This document shows, in pieces, positions 48,211 to 60,825 of a DNA stretch of 64,000 nucleotides. This DNA comes from Glossina fuscipes (Eukaryota; Arthropoda; Insecta; Diptera; Glossinidae). The notes beneath the pieces were generated by a model that worked only from the letters and a program-made list of their open reading frames with translations, did not search any database and had not been told where the DNA came from. The stretch covers positions 4,717,769 to 4,781,768 of the forward strand of contig NW_023998464.1 in assembly GCF_014805625.2 (NCBI RefSeq), read 5' to 3'. Position 1 is the first letter of the stretch. Every line of letters starts with the position of its first letter. The translations under genes were made by a program, and so were the position numbers.

Positions 48211-49185
48211 AATCTTGATAAGTTTAGGGTTTCGTATCATTAACAGAAATCAGCTATTCTTGAAGTTTCGCTTTTCGATTGTCAAGAATACTAGTTTGGT
48301 TTTTTTTGTGCTTTCTGATGTAACCACCAGTTTTGAGTGTCCATTGCGCTGGTTATCGTCGGCGTACATACGATCTCGTTTAAGGTCAATAAACTACTGA
48401 TAAATTATTGCTTTCGATGGAGTTGCCATAATACTTTTCAAGATAATAAATACGAAATACGAATCTCGAATTTTTCTATTGCTTTGAGAAAACCAGTTCG
48501 TACGTTGTAAACAATTGATCGAAATAACGTGCGCTTTTCGTAGTGGTCGTTTGAGTAGGCTTGGTACATTCTAAAAATATTATGGTTTTATTATTAGACA
48601 CGGCATCTGTATCAGTCCCTGGAATTATTGATATATATATTATATCATATTCAAAAATCCGCAAAAGCATATAATACAGCGCCAAATAGGAGAACTTTCA
48701 ACAAACATTGCTTCCAATCTAATTTAGTATGTTTTGCGAAGGTGAGCCAATTTAATATCCTATCTTTTTAAGCTAAGCGGGCGCTTGCTTTTGCACAAAT
48801 AATCGCATTCTCTGGTATCGCTTACCCGCATAGTGCGGACAGCGTACTCAAGCAGAAATTGATTGCATGCTGTACGAAATGTAAATTTCATTTGCAGTTA
48901 AAAAGATATTTTGGTAAATGTCATATATTTTTAATTTATTCATAAGCATTTCGCACATAACCGTAAGGCAATTTCCGATTATTTATATTTACAGTGACGC
49001 ATATTCAAAAGTCATACATATAAATCACTGCCCTTTAGAAGGAATTTGAACAATGCGATTAGTTAAGATGTTAACTAAATAACGAGAATTTATTAATTGT
49101 TACTTTGAATTCACTCGGGTGGATTATGGTACATAGAACAATCTGCATGCAGTTAAGAATGCAGTCATAATTACTTTAAACCAAG
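48211..49185. other. Gene-less stretch
   Basis: No feature could be supported. Confidence 0.5.
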
Positions 49186-49186
49186 T

Positions 49187-50070
49187 AAGAAAATTATATT
49201 CGGGAGTAACAGAATCTTTTCCACCCATCCCTGTTACCCAAGACAAAACTCAGAAAGAAGGGAAGAGCACTCTGTATAGTTTATAAGATTGGGTGGGCGT
49301 GACTGAATTTTCATATTTTTAGAAAATTTAAATTCTGTGTCTGCTGAATTTTATGCACAAACAACCTGAAAAACCGGGATCTTGTCAATCGGTAGAAAGA
49401 CTTGACCTATGTGCAATGTAAGAGCGAGTCCTTTGGCGCATTTTCAATACCAACATGAACGCAACCACTTTCAATGTTCTTGCCGAAAGTTCAAGCAAAT
49501 ACCTCTATTAGTACGGCGATGGCAGTAATTAGCAGACGCATGGACTGGCGAACATATCTTGAACGGTTTACTTTTAATACTAATCATTAATATGCAGATT
49601 TTATAGGGTCTTTAAAGGTGCTTCTTTCTGGTACTGCACCTGTGTTGACAAAAGGAAGAGATTTTAGTATTCGATAATATTGAATAGGTCTGGCCGATTT
49701 TTTCCTTTTTTGTGCAGGCGTTGCAGGACCATCCATAAAATGTAAATGCAAATTTTTATATAGTAGTTTGTAAGTAATAAGCGAGAAAACCAAATTAGTT
49801 TTATTTCTGATAGCAGCGATGCTCTCAAGTTATGCTGTATTGTAAGCGCATTCTTTGACCGATGGGACCCGACTTCAATACCAACCCGCGTGTAAGAACT
49901 TCAAATATTTCCGGCAAATTTGAAGTATATAACTTAATATTTCTGGGTCTGAGATTTGATGTTGATCAAGAATATACATACTTTATTGGATATCTGAAGC
50001 TTCCTCCCGAGTGTTGCGAACGTTTTGCCAAAATTAATATACTCACTATCCCTCGCCGAAAGCGATAATC
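49187..50070 (+). repeat. Interspersed repeat family A, tandem or extended copy
   Basis: The left end is agtaagaaaattatattcgg, with a degraded palindrome. The body landmarks then occur twice. The first set is a gggtgggcgtgactg block, cattttcaataccaacatg, a cactttcaatgttcttgcc block and a tatagggtctttaaaggtg block (49290-49625). The second set is tgaataggtctggccgattt, cgacttcaataccaacccgc, a cttcaaatatttccggcaaa block, gatatctgaagcttcctccc and gagtgttgcgaacgttttgc (49680-50040). This parallels the internally duplicated copy at 16622. Confidence 0.65.
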
Positions 50071-50074
50071 GTTT

Positions 50075-51225
50075 AACTAGCCGAGCAATTGGTTGCCTAA
50101 ATGCAAACGGCAACAAAAATTAAATTTTCACTTCTGTAATTTATCGAAAATTGTCAATATTTATGAATGCAACCCAGGCAAATGCAAGACTAACAACAAC
50201 AATTTGAATACTAAGAAAAAGAAGTGAATGGAATGACGTTTGAACTTTTCCGGGAACAAACAACTTTAAATTCGACTTATGCGTTTCGGCGGGTATTTAA
50301 TTTAAAGCCAAGTCACATACAAAATTTCATGTGCACGTGAATATTGCTAATGTGTATTGATGCATATTCTATGTATGTATGTATATTTATATACATGGAT
50401 ATGATAGCAGAACATATACAGATTTGTTGAGCTCTTTAGTAAAATCTCACCGTCAAATGAATTCTGTACGAAGGTGAACGAATAAATGAGATGAATGAAT
50501 GCGTAATGCATTACTTTACATATGAGAAGAAGAAAAAAGTATGCGATGGATGAAAAAAGGTATCAACCCTAACACCTTTTTCACTTTATAATATTAAAAA
50601 ATTTTTTCTAATTATTTTCACCAGCATTCCACTTTAAAGCGCTGTCAATAATTCATTCTTTTTCGACGCTGCAATGCGGTAAGGGTCGGTCAAGTATGTT
50701 TTCGTTTTTTTGCTAAACAAGTGTGAACATATGTTTAGTTCACGGATAGTCTTTGTCTGTTGCATAATAGAAAATTTCCAATAAAAGCTCCTTTGTATTA
50801 AAGACTTTGTTTTTGTTGTCGCTTGCTAGAGATGACCACCGCAAATATTTGTTTGGTAAAAGCCTAACAAAAAATAAACAGAACGCAATAAAACAAAGCT
50901 AATTTCAATCAATAGGAGGGGAAAAACGATAGAAGTGCTAAGATGCGGACCGTAACATCGGTATCATATAAAATGTTTTCATGTTTGCTTTTTTTATTAT
51001 CTTATACTTCTTCCACACTTGGATGCATAAAACGTGTTTTGTTTTACTACTACTCCCTTCTTTGCATATCAATTAATATAATCTTGATAATCGTTCGAAC
51101 ATAATCTTAAGAACGGATCGGACTGACCTGAGTGAACTCGTAAATCAAAAATTTTTAAAACTTTGCTTGATAAAAGAAAAAAGAATAGAAAAAATTTAAT
51201 GATGGCTCAAAATCTTCTGTTCTGC
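50075..51225. other. Gene-less stretch
   Basis: No supported feature beyond a short (TATG)n tract at about 50370-50386. Confidence 0.5.
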
Positions 51226-51229
51226 CACC

Positions 51230-52024
51230 TGCTTGTGCAGTTGCAGGTGCTTTAGGCCAGATTCTTCGCAATCACATATCTCACTAAAGTGCTTTAAATT
51301 TCGCAACCGAAGCTAGAGCTATCCTTCACGCTGCGAACCTTTCCCATAAAGGGTAACTCAAAACCCTTGTTGTTACTGGCAGTTTGTCTGTATTAAAAGC
51401 TGTTCGGAATACTTCTACTGCGGGATGGAGCACCATCAACAAATTAAAGAATATTATTACAGCAAGCAACTGATCGAATGGCGAAGGATGCTGCTTCTGC
51501 ATTATTAATTATGGATGCTGTCAGGGAAAAGTTGCATCTTCAAGGATGCATTGGACGCATAGTTAAAGAGAGAATTACCGAAGGAAATCTACAACACTGT
51601 CATCAGTTCTACTTTTCTATTGAGCCTGAATTAATTCCATCTTTATATCCAGCAAATGTTCAGAAAATCAAGGTCCAAACATTTTCGAGAATTCGCCTTG
51701 GTCTTACAATTACTTGGCTCACCAATGTATCTTGAAGAAGTCTTGCTCCCCAATCGGCAACTATGGACAACCTCTCACTATAAAGCACATTCTCTACAAT
51801 TATCTTAATTTTACCTTGGCTAGAAGTATTGCATTGCAACGATTAACCCTATGGACATTCTACAATCGGCTACAGAACGGAATATCAATGCCGTATATTA
51901 CTTTATTAAAATTATTAGGCTCACTATCTAATGTACTTTTATAAATTAGAGGCGATAGCTTGTGCTGCTGGAGCTCAATGTCTTTTTCTTTCTGTAAAAT
52001 TGTAATAATAATAATAATAATAAT
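51230..52024 (+). mobile_element. Decayed I-type LINE 3' end: RNase H and C-terminal domain with (TAA)n tail
   Basis: A degraded RNase H reads AEARAILHAANLSHKG, then VVTGSLSVLKAVRNT (about 51310-51415), where the catalytic TDS has become TGS. The open piece 51478-51735 begins MAKDAASALL (the post-RNase H ERAD-x-x-AK-A block), followed by GRIVKERITEGNLQH. It continues with KVQTFSRIRLGLTITWLTNV and, after a frameshift at about 51715, QPLTIKHILYNYLNFTLAR. That last block is the Cys/His C-terminal motif with Cys changed to Tyr. An IRLG-x-T-x-LTH block followed by P-L-T-x-KHIL is typical of I-clade ORF2 C-termini. The copy ends in a (TAA)n tail at 52002-52024, as expected for I-type elements, and is 5'-truncated and dead. 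Confidence 0.8.
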
Positions 52025-52810
52025 TTATTAAGAGGACTTTACGTAAGAAAAGGGAAGCTTTTGTAGCGTAATTAAGGCACACGCAACAGCTAACGTTCTC
52101 TTTCATTTCATGGTAATATTTGTGTTTTCGTGCTCATGACACCCGCGCTGATACACATTAATTTTCTGCATTTGTTTACAAAACAAATCAAAGAACTTAC
52201 AAGTTTCGTCTTCCAAGTTGATTAAGCCCTTGCGTTTTTTACTCGAATTCCCAAAAATGCCAAACTTGGCGTATAATAAAAATGCAGGCGATCTTCTCAT
52301 TTTATTTGTGTTAGGGGTATCCGAGATGCGAATACAGCTACCTTTACTTTTTGTTGTTGTTTTGCTTTTCTCTTTTTTGATGTTTTTACTTTTTTATTTT
52401 CTGTATTTATTAGTGCATATATATATTCTCCTGTCTGGCTTTTTTTTCTTTTTTTATATTGGTTTAGAGTGGTTAAATAGTTTTCTTTTATATATACATA
52501 TATATGTTCTGTTCTCTTTTTTTATGTTTCGTCTTATATTGACCACAGTTGGCAAATACATTCAAATGTGGTTAACATATTTTATTCAAACAAAACAACC
52601 ATATCATTAAGAATAAAACTTCTCTTGGCTTTTCTGCCCAATAGATAGAGAGAGAGTTCGCAACCGCGTAATACTCATCTAAACGTAATGATATTATCAA
52701 AAGCAATATAATATTTTCCGATTAATTAAAATCAATTAGTTAGAAGAATAAAAACACGTGAAAATTCGCTACAATAAGATTATAAAATAATTTTTTTCGA
52801 GTCATTATAA
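52025..52810. other. Gene-less stretch
   Basis: The 130-codon frame 52218-52610 is dominated by Phe and Leu from T-rich DNA, with no start context or motif, so I treat it as chance. Nothing else is visible. Confidence 0.55.
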
Positions 52811-52814
52811 AATA

Positions 52815-53130
52815 AAGCTCGTTTTTTGAACATACTACACAACCCTGCAGTTATCCATACATCGATTTTTCAAAATAAGAGGTTATATGTGAGAAGTGGT
52901 CCGTTTCGAACGATTTTCAATGGCGATCTTCGCAGTGTCAAAATACGGTAACCTACCAAATTTCATCGACACTTTTCAAAATTTGCGACTTGTAGGTTGA
53001 ACACAATGCAACAAGTCGGACGGATAGATCGACTTAGAAAATGACTACGAATCGGTGTAATGGAGGATTAATCTATGTCAAGGCATTTTGGATATTAAAC
53101 ACATCCGGATAGCTTAATATACCGTTGTAC
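52815..53130 (-). repeat. Interspersed repeat family B, reverse-oriented complete copy
   Basis: It has gaacatactacacaaccctg, then a gttatatgtgagaagtggtc block, caatggcgatcttcgcagtg and aaatttcatcgacacttttc. It continues with a gcgacttgtaggttgaacac block, aagtcggacggatagatcga and tggatattaaacacatccgg, ending in cttaataccgttg-like sequence. This is the best reverse-oriented reference copy of family B in the window. Confidence 0.65.
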
Positions 53131-53376
53131 CACAAGTTGTGTAGCGTTTAAAAAGGAAACCGAAAGCAAGTTGTCGAAATTAAAAGTAATTTCCAAAAGT
53201 TTATCATAGGGTCAAACAATTTATGGTTCCGAAAGTAAACGTAATAAATAAAAAATGCCTTTGACTGATTTCTCAATATATTGTTTGAAGTTTCTCGTTA
53301 TTCCTTGAATACAATACATAGCTATACAGTGCACAGAAATTGTTAAAAATTATTACGAAAGCAATGAATCCACGGT

Positions 53377-53703
53377 TACGTTTCGTGCATGTGGGATGAA
53401 GCACATTGGAAGCATATTTGGTTAAATGCCTTTGTATTGCCTCGTTGGTGTAAATGAAACACACCTGATATTCCTAAAGGACGGTTACGTGTGCAAAAAA
53501 ACATTTTTGTCTGAGCTTGTGGGCGAAACTGTGCCATTTCTGAACGTGAAGATGAAAGCCTCAATGTAGAACACTGCAGAAACTTCCATACTGATTTTTT
53601 GCGGGAAGATGTAGATTACTGTGACCCGGATGATATGCGACAACACGCTATACTCATCGCGAAAAAAGCAATTCACTGGAGGAATAGTTCAACGACCATT
53701 TAA
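53377..53703 (+). pseudogene. Unidentified decayed reading frame, about 108 codons
   Basis: A single frame reads through from 53377 to a TAA at 53701-53703 with only two internal stops (TGA at 53455 and 53512). It has a Trp/Cys/Asp-rich composition quite unlike chance translation of AT-rich DNA: CMWDEAHWKHIWLNAFVLPR, then AISEREDESLNVEHCRNF, then LREDVDYCDPDDMRQHAIL. I do not recognise the family. It begins shortly after a family B copy. Both stops could be single-base changes (for example from TGG or CGA), which fits a recently decayed gene or transposon ORF. Antisense frames over the same segment are also open, so strand choice rests on composition. Confidence 0.4.
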
Positions 53704-54014
53704 TTTCCGAAAAGACCTGAGCTGACCACAAATATCACGCGATGTAACTCTAGAGGGCTTTTTATTCTAGAATTAAGTTGGAGCATTAATGTACTACACT
53801 GGACCACGAACAGCCAATGATCTTGTTTTTATTGAGATTATTCTAGTTATTGGTGAAATAAGAGCAGACTTATACGGAAAACTGGCAAAATTGATGTTAC
53901 AGGATTGAATTTGTACACAAGGCGGCGTAGTACACATTACTTTTATCAAAAAAAAGAAATCCAAATTATTTTTAAACATACTTATCAGAATAATTTCGTA
54001 AGTTAAATTATTTA

Positions 54015-54215
54015 GGCCGCTTACAGTCGCTAATTATGCTGATTTATATTTTTCCTTCCGCGTTTATTCTTTTCGATTACCTGTGCACTAAAATACGCTG
54101 CCTTGTTATCTTTACAAACAATACGTACTATTTTTATTGTTATTCTTTTAGTTATAAAAATAAAATTTATTAAACATTTGAACGTTTTTAAAATTAAACA
54201 AATTTCTTAGTACGT
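54015..54215 (+). repeat. Direct repeat, left copy (possible LTR-like pair)
   Basis: About 200 bp matching 56032-56243 in the same orientation. Shared blocks include cgctaattatg, ttccgcgtttattcttttcg, attgttattcttttagttat and ttagtacgtt. Divergence is moderate (substitutions and short indels). The pair is about 2 kb apart. Confidence 0.7.
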
Positions 54216-55063
54216 TTGTTGACATATGTTTATTATGTTCTTTGATATTGCTGGGATACCTGCAATTAACATTGCAGTACCCTAATCCTGCCTTTGACGA
54301 AGTCTTGCTAAGCAATTATCTATTTTAAATTAATACCAGAATTCTTTTCGGTATACTATAGTTACTCCACATATCTGCCAGCCTGATAGCAAACTTCATA
54401 ATTCCTTTTGAACATTACATTACGATCCTGTGAGCGATCCTACCGCTCCTTTAAATATATACACTTTCTCAAAATACAAAAATGTATGCACAACTTCTAC
54501 ATAGTGGACTATGTTTCTGCAACCATCCTGGAGCACGCCAATTCTAAATTAAACCTAACCTAATTTCTTTCCTGCCGAAACTATAAAATTTTGCTAATTC
54601 ACTATTTGGAAAAAGTATCGCGAGTCTACTGACCACGCTCCTTTAGATTCGTCCAAATTAAATTAAAAATCTTATCAACTGCTCCTACCAAATTTTTCAC
54701 CTTCACATTCCTCCTATACAATATAAAAGTTGCAATAAATTCAAAGGAGACTAAAAAGACAATGCATATCCAGACTACTATGTTACGCTAAGGCGAAAAT
54801 TGATCTAATTAGCTCCCAAAAATACATAAAGAATAACAAATATGAGAACATTATAACGAAGAATATACACATGAGAAGAATATAGGAAGAATATAAATAT
54901 GAGAAGAATATATAAATATGGAATATGAAAATGCAGAATATTTTGATGAAGAGTATAGCATGTGAATAAGATAAGTATTAGAAGAAAATGTGAAGAATAT
55001 TAAATATGAGATGATTAAGATGAATAATATTGAAGACATAATTATTAAATATGAAGAATAGGA

Positions 55064-55105
<42 letters not shown>

Positions 55106-56031
55106 AAAATTGTAAATATTGTATGTATGTAGAAAATCGTAAATATTAAGATGAAAGCAATTATCAAAAAAAAAAAAAAAAAAATAAGAAAAGAGGCCCT
55201 AGTAGCCATACACTTCGGCTGTACTTTCTTCCCAACCCTATTGAAGCAGGAAGAAACTCATTATTATTGAACATGTCAATCTAGAATTATGTGATATGAT
55301 CTATGAAAAAGTCAAAAATAACTTTAGCGATTACGCTAGACCTACCAAACTAATCTCGGACATACTAAAAGGAAAAAAAAAAAAAATTTCCTAAAAAGAA
55401 GAAGAAACAAAGAATACGAATTTAAAAAAAAAATTATAATAATTGAGCGTAACATGAGGAGACTGATCATTTGCACATATGAGAATGTAGAATAGAATTA
55501 AAAGAAATCGCATTCGAAGTTGGATATCATAAAAACAGATGATAAACTAACTATTTTGAAAAGGGCGATAATCCTCGATACTTACTTATTTTTCTGGAGA
55601 AGCTATTTTTCGAACTCGGAAGGTCAAAATGTAAAGAATATGTGTACTCTAGCCATTGGTGATGACCTATGATAATACAAAAACCTAAGGAGTCACATCG
55701 CATGATGAAATCCAATAAAAATAAAAGCAAAAATAATCATTGACGACATAAACAAAAAGAAGACCATTTGAAGTAGCACATACTGGTCCACATAAATGAT
55801 TAAAATCCTAAAAAAATATGCATGTAAATAGCAACAGTATCTTCCTTCGACGTGAAACTGCAAAATTTATCTACATATTTATAATAACATCGTTATATAC
55901 AAATAATATGTATTATATATGTGACATATGAGACTACTGTTACGCCACCAACATTTAAGTGCATAAAAAAAGGTTTTTTTTTTCATTTATTTATTTATTT
56001 TCTTAGCTCATTATAAAAAAAAGCAAAATTA
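54216..56031. other. Low-complexity spacer between the direct repeats
   Basis: Very AT-rich, with no coding remnant that I recognise. It holds degenerate GAAGAATAT-like repeats (about 54835-55060), a (TA)n tract of about 34 bp (55066-55099), a poly-A run (55166-55184) and more purine-rich runs to 55440. The string gttacgc, preceded by agactact, occurs at about 54773 and 55928. Confidence 0.5.
55066..55099. repeat. (TA)n microsatellite
   Basis: An uninterrupted TA run of about 17 units followed by a short gtgtgt extension. Confidence 0.9.
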
Positions 56032-56243
56032 GCAGCCGCTAATTATGCCGATTTACCTTCTTCTTTCCGCGTTTATTCTTTTCGATTGCCTATGCACTTA
56101 AAAATACGCTACCTTAGTAGCTTTCTAATGGTTACTTTTTATTGTTATTGTTACTCTTTTAGTTATAAGAATTACATGTAAGCTTTAATTAACAAAATCA
56201 TGCATTTTAACAGTAAACAAACTTCTTTATGTTTAGTACGTTC
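56032..56243 (+). repeat. Direct repeat, right copy (possible LTR-like pair)
   Basis: Partner of 54015-54215 with the same block order. No definite TG...CA ends or primer-binding site could be placed, so an LTR identity is only one option. A non-autonomous repeat inserted twice, or a segmental duplication, would fit equally. Confidence 0.7.
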
Positions 56244-56398
56244 TTTGTTTTTTGTATAAAAATGGCATAAATGATGATACATGGTGCTTTACCATTTGGC
56301 TTTTATTTCAAATTCAAAAAAAAAATCACTTACTTGATGATCCTATATTTGGTCAATTTTGTTATTGTATTATTTAATTTGGTGAGCGAGTAGACACA

Positions 56399-56534
56399 TA
56401 TAAAGACCCCGACTTACAAATGAAATTGAAAATTTTCGACACACACGTAAATAGAGCCGCCGTAACTCCGAGCAGATAAGAGTCGCTCGCGGGTTACAAT
56501 CTCAGTGCAGTTTAAACGAATTTTGTTGTAAGTG
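56399..56534 (+). promoter_or_regulatory. Candidate TATA promoter followed by a splice donor
   Basis: tataaag at 56399-56405 would place a start near 56430. The next 100 bp are GC-richer than the surroundings and end at a strong donor, gtaagtg, at 56528-56534. This is the layout of a short noncoding first exon, or of an LTR promoter given the direct repeat just upstream. No downstream exon was recognised, so support is weak. Confidence 0.25.
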
Positions 56535-57665
56535 TAGTGAGCGACCAGTCGGTAAAAGCATAACTCTTTCTGCGGACAGCCAATAGGCTGCAGCTATTCC
56601 CTATCTTCTTCTCTTTCCCTGATCGCAGTGTTTCACGTATTGGTGACGTCCCCTGTGTGATTGGGATGCAATACATATGCGTAATCAAGATTGTAGTACG
56701 TACGTAATCAGGATATTGTTTATTATTTATATTAAACACATTATCTTTTAGGCATTAACACAAACGAATGTTAGCACAAAACAAAAGAAGAATTTTTAAC
56801 ACAAATTTAACAGTGAAGATGAAACGTTAGACGCATGTAATTTATATTTTCACTTTGTTCGTTTTGTTTGTGTAAGAAAGTTGGATGAGGTCTGTCGACG
56901 ATAAGGCCTTCGTATGTCCATCGTTTTCGGTTGATCGTTCCCAATTGACGTACGATGTATTAGTAGCAATGTGCGCAGGAGCTGATGCCAAAGACTCCTT
57001 TTATTATTACAAATGTATTGAGAACATTGAAAACATTTAACAAGCCTTCAAACCACCTGCATACATATTATTGCGTTACATGTTTTAAGATTAAAATTCT
57101 CTCATAACGCTCAACAGCTTTACAATAATCCTCTGTTATAACAGTGTCTTTTGCTATTTTTTATTTACCGTTTTGTCTTCTCATGTGCGAGTTCTCAGAT
57201 ATGAATGTATTTTTTGCCTTCAAGATATGAGATTTTTCCCATTTACAAGTAAAAGTTTCTCATTTGGAAGTTGCGACATTTATTTACCCTTGAATTTTTT
57301 TCAAATTTGAAATAAATTAAATGAGTGCTGCAATATTACTTGGCATCTCGATTGCCAAAAGTAGAAACTTTATGTAAAAACTTATGTTCTTTCGAATCAG
57401 TAATTTTCGCAGACTTGAAATAATTTCGAATCTAGACTAACAAGCCAAGCAACGTGGGGCGCACTTATGGAGTGAATGAATGCTTCACTCAAGTTCGGGG
57501 TTCCCATTTGTAAAAAGGCCTATGCCTTGACGCGTTGACACAGGCGACCTTTATGAGACTCTTGAACAGAGGTAAATGATGACAACGGTCATCTTATCTT
57601 CTTTGTATTGTTAATATTGGCATTTAATAACATTTTATTAGAAAATAGAAAATGTTTATTTTGTA
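56535..57665. other. Gene-less stretch
   Basis: No feature could be supported. The minus-strand frame 56512-56739 overlaps the promoter candidate and has no motif. Confidence 0.5.
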
Positions 57666-57668
57666 AGC

Positions 57669-58256
57669 ACTAGGCTGACTGAAAAGTAATGTCGTTAATT
57701 TCATACATAATAAATTTAACCAAGATTTTATCTTTAATCAATAATGTAATCACCTTCGCTATCAACCATCTTTTGCAATCTTGTGTGCAACATCGGAGTA
57801 GCACGGTGGGTGAGGCAATACCTCTGATCCCAATTCATTAATCTTTTGCGGAATAGCAAGTATTTTATCGCTGGGCACATTTAAAAAAAAATGATAAAAA
57901 AATGACCCGCGAATAGTCCACTAAACACATAAAAGAATGTTTTTGGGTTGTTCGCCTAACTCATTCGGATAGAGCAGTTGCTTTTTGCGTTTTGGACACT
58001 TAAAGAGCACATATTTTTCATCTCCGGTGATCGAGTGATCAAAAAACGCTTCCGTATTGTGTCGCTAAAGTAATAAGTTGCAGGTAGTGGATCGACTAAT
58101 TTTGTTTTCGTCAGACAAATTAAGCGGAACCCAGACACCTGCCATGCTTACTGTGCCAATCTGCAAAAAGTGTTCTTGGATGGTCGACCAAGATTGGTTA
58201 AGAGTGTTTGACAGGTGCTTGCCTTGCGCTTCCAACGACATTACTTTAGGTTACTT
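57669..58256 (-). mobile_element. Internally deleted mariner element with terminal inverted repeats
   Basis: The plus-strand left edge reads ctaggctgactgaaaagtaa followed by tgtcgtt. Its inverse aacgacattacttt recurs at about 58236-58250, so both termini are partly present. On the minus strand, from the 58.25 kb end: VWVPLNLSDENK (the family's WVPH-x-L-T-x-x-NK block), RHNTEAFFDHSITGDEKYVL (first catalytic Asp intact) and KRKKQLLYPNELGEQPKNIL (58000-57910). WTIRGSF follows, then a deletion to the extreme C-terminus, LQKMVDSEGDYIID before TAA (about 57735-57790). The second and third catalytic Asp are lost in the deletion. Total length of about 590 bp compares with about 1.3 kb for an intact mariner, so it is a non-autonomous relic. 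Confidence 0.85.
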
Positions 58257-59298
58257 CTATTATATAAAATCTGGATTGAATTCCACAAGAATTAATTATT
58301 TAATAACAAAAGAAAATAATGTTATTGTCGTCAATAATCAATATTAAAGTAGCCGTCAACATGTTAGGAAATTTCCATTAAATACTCTTGGAAATCATTA
58401 AATATTCATTGCTGAAGCCTTATGCTGTAGCACTACTTTATCCGGATACGAAACAAACTAATAAACAACGGGTATTAGATGCGAATTATTTAAGCTGATG
58501 TTATGTACAAAATCTTTACGCTTATTACGAGACGATAACATGACATTGATGATAATAATGATGACTATATTGGTAGCGAGGAAGCCATACGCAATACAGG
58601 ATTAAATAGGTGGAGTTTACTATGCGTGTAAAAGCGTGTGTGTGTGTATGTTTGTGTGTGCGTGGTAGACTGTTCATTGGCCCTGACATTTACACCCAAT
58701 TGTTGTAATCAATGTCGCTACAGAACATAAGTAAAGTTAAGCAACCAACAAAAAAATGACAAAAAGACATTAATTAAAAAACAAAAATGTGTAATCACAC
58801 GCTCGTACATACACATATACTGACCTTTAAAAAAATGTTTCTTCTTCTTTCTATTGTTTCACTGACGAATTAAACGTTGATTTTGCGATCTTTTGTCGTC
58901 TATATTGAAGTATTTAAATCCTCTTTTGTAAAAAAAATAAAAAATTTCGCAAATGCTTTTTCCTTTTTTTTTTATCTTCTTTTTACAACGAATATAACCA
59001 ACACGAAACAAGCATTTAACATGTATATAACATGCAGATAAGTAAACGTCTTCTATTTCACTTTAAAGGACTCAGGCTGAACCGAGCATAACGAACATAA
59101 AAATAAAATCCGTTATAGGTAAACATTCGAAAACAATCACAAACACTTATATGCATATGTATAAACAAACACTCGCGCACTTTTCATATATGTGCAGAGA
59201 CTTTAAAATGCTTAACGAATTTATTTGAGCTTCTTCTCTCTGCACAGGCATACATAAAAAAAGTGTACTTAATTCAATTTATTTCATTATTCATATGC

Positions 59299-59326
59299 TA
59301 TTATTATTATTATTATTATTATTATT
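59299..59326. repeat. (ATT)n microsatellite
   Basis: About nine uninterrupted ATT units in non-coding DNA. Confidence 0.85.
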
Positions 59327-60825
59327 TAAAAATTTTTTTTTTCTATTTAATAAAAAATAAAAAACATACATACATACACAAACTTGCGAAACTTAAGTTA
59401 TTTATTTCAACTTTTGCTAATACATAAAAAAATCAAATGTTTTTTATACAGAGAACAAAAAGGATTCTTTCAAGTTTTTTCTTGCGTTTCTTTTTCATAA
59501 AAATCGCTGTAATTATTATTCGTTGGTTTTTGCAAGAAATTTTAATTTTAATTTTTCCTTCATGTGTAGAAGTGCTACGATTAGAATAACGATTGACTTT
59601 TGTTATTGCTATTATTTTTATACTCTTTTTATTTTTTTTCTTCCTTGCAGTTGCTTTGGCTTAGATAAAAATTACAACAACTCGTTGTTGTATTATGGAC
59701 AATTCTTTTTGAGAATTAGATAAAGACAGTATCGCGTGTTGCGCCCAACTGAGCTGAGAATTTTTATAAATGTTCATTTCAACCTGGTGTACAGAAGAAG
59801 AGTTAGTTAGTTAGTCAGTAATGAGACAAACAAACACACACGCGCGTTATAAAATTGTATATAGTTTACATTTGTGTGCAGTAGCCAAAAACACTAACCA
59901 TACACCTATACACATACACATACATATATTCAGCATGCATTTAATTCAGATTCTTTTGTATAAAACTCGCCACATCATACCAGTAAAATGGGTTCTACTT
60001 TAGCTCATTCACTTGCGAAAAATGTATATATGTAAATATGAACAAACATTTCTCTGTTCTTTCTATCTAAGTTGAGAGAATTAGTATAGAAGCGAATGAG
60101 AATGTGAGAATCTTTTACTTATGGCTCTCTCGCTCACAAATTTGCAGGCTTTACTAGGGTTACGGAAAGCTTTTTATATTCGTTCGGCCGTGATTTGCTG
60201 CTGCAATTATGTTTCGTAGTTTCGTACTAAACCGAAATGCCGGTTCCATTAGCTGAGTATGATTAAGTTTAGCATATATAGAGAGTATTCAAGTCAATAT
60301 GTGTGTGCGAGTGCTTTGCGGCTTTGCGCTTACTCTGTATCATATTTACGTTATGTAGTGATGTAAATCTCTCATTGCTACAATCTTTGTTCACTGACAG
60401 CGTAAAGACGAAATGTTGAGTTTCAAGAATTGAGTTCAACTGACATTGACTTGACATATTTTCTTAAACTAATTGTTTTTCCAGCGGATATAAAACCACT
60501 TCCTCCTCAATATCCTTAAGTTGTTCCATACAAATCTCATAAGTTTATGTTCATTAACGCCAGACTTCCGCAATTATTTATCAAATATTCTTTATTTGTT
60601 TGTTAATAAGCTTTATGGTTATTAAAAATTTTCAATATATTACGATACGATATTTTCGTTTCTATTCTCAATGCATTTTATACACGCAAATTATGTGCGA
60701 TTACGAAATTCTGAGATATGTATCCTACGTGTTATCCCGTAAGATATATTAAATCAATAATTTTAAGAGGGCTAACAGGCAAGAAAAAATTCTAAAGGAC
60801 GATTATGAGCACGCCACTGGCAATA

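Noticed and set aside
52218..52610. 130-codon plus-strand frame resembling a membrane protein
   Set aside because: The hydrophobicity comes from T-rich low-complexity DNA; there is no conserved motif and no plausible promoter.
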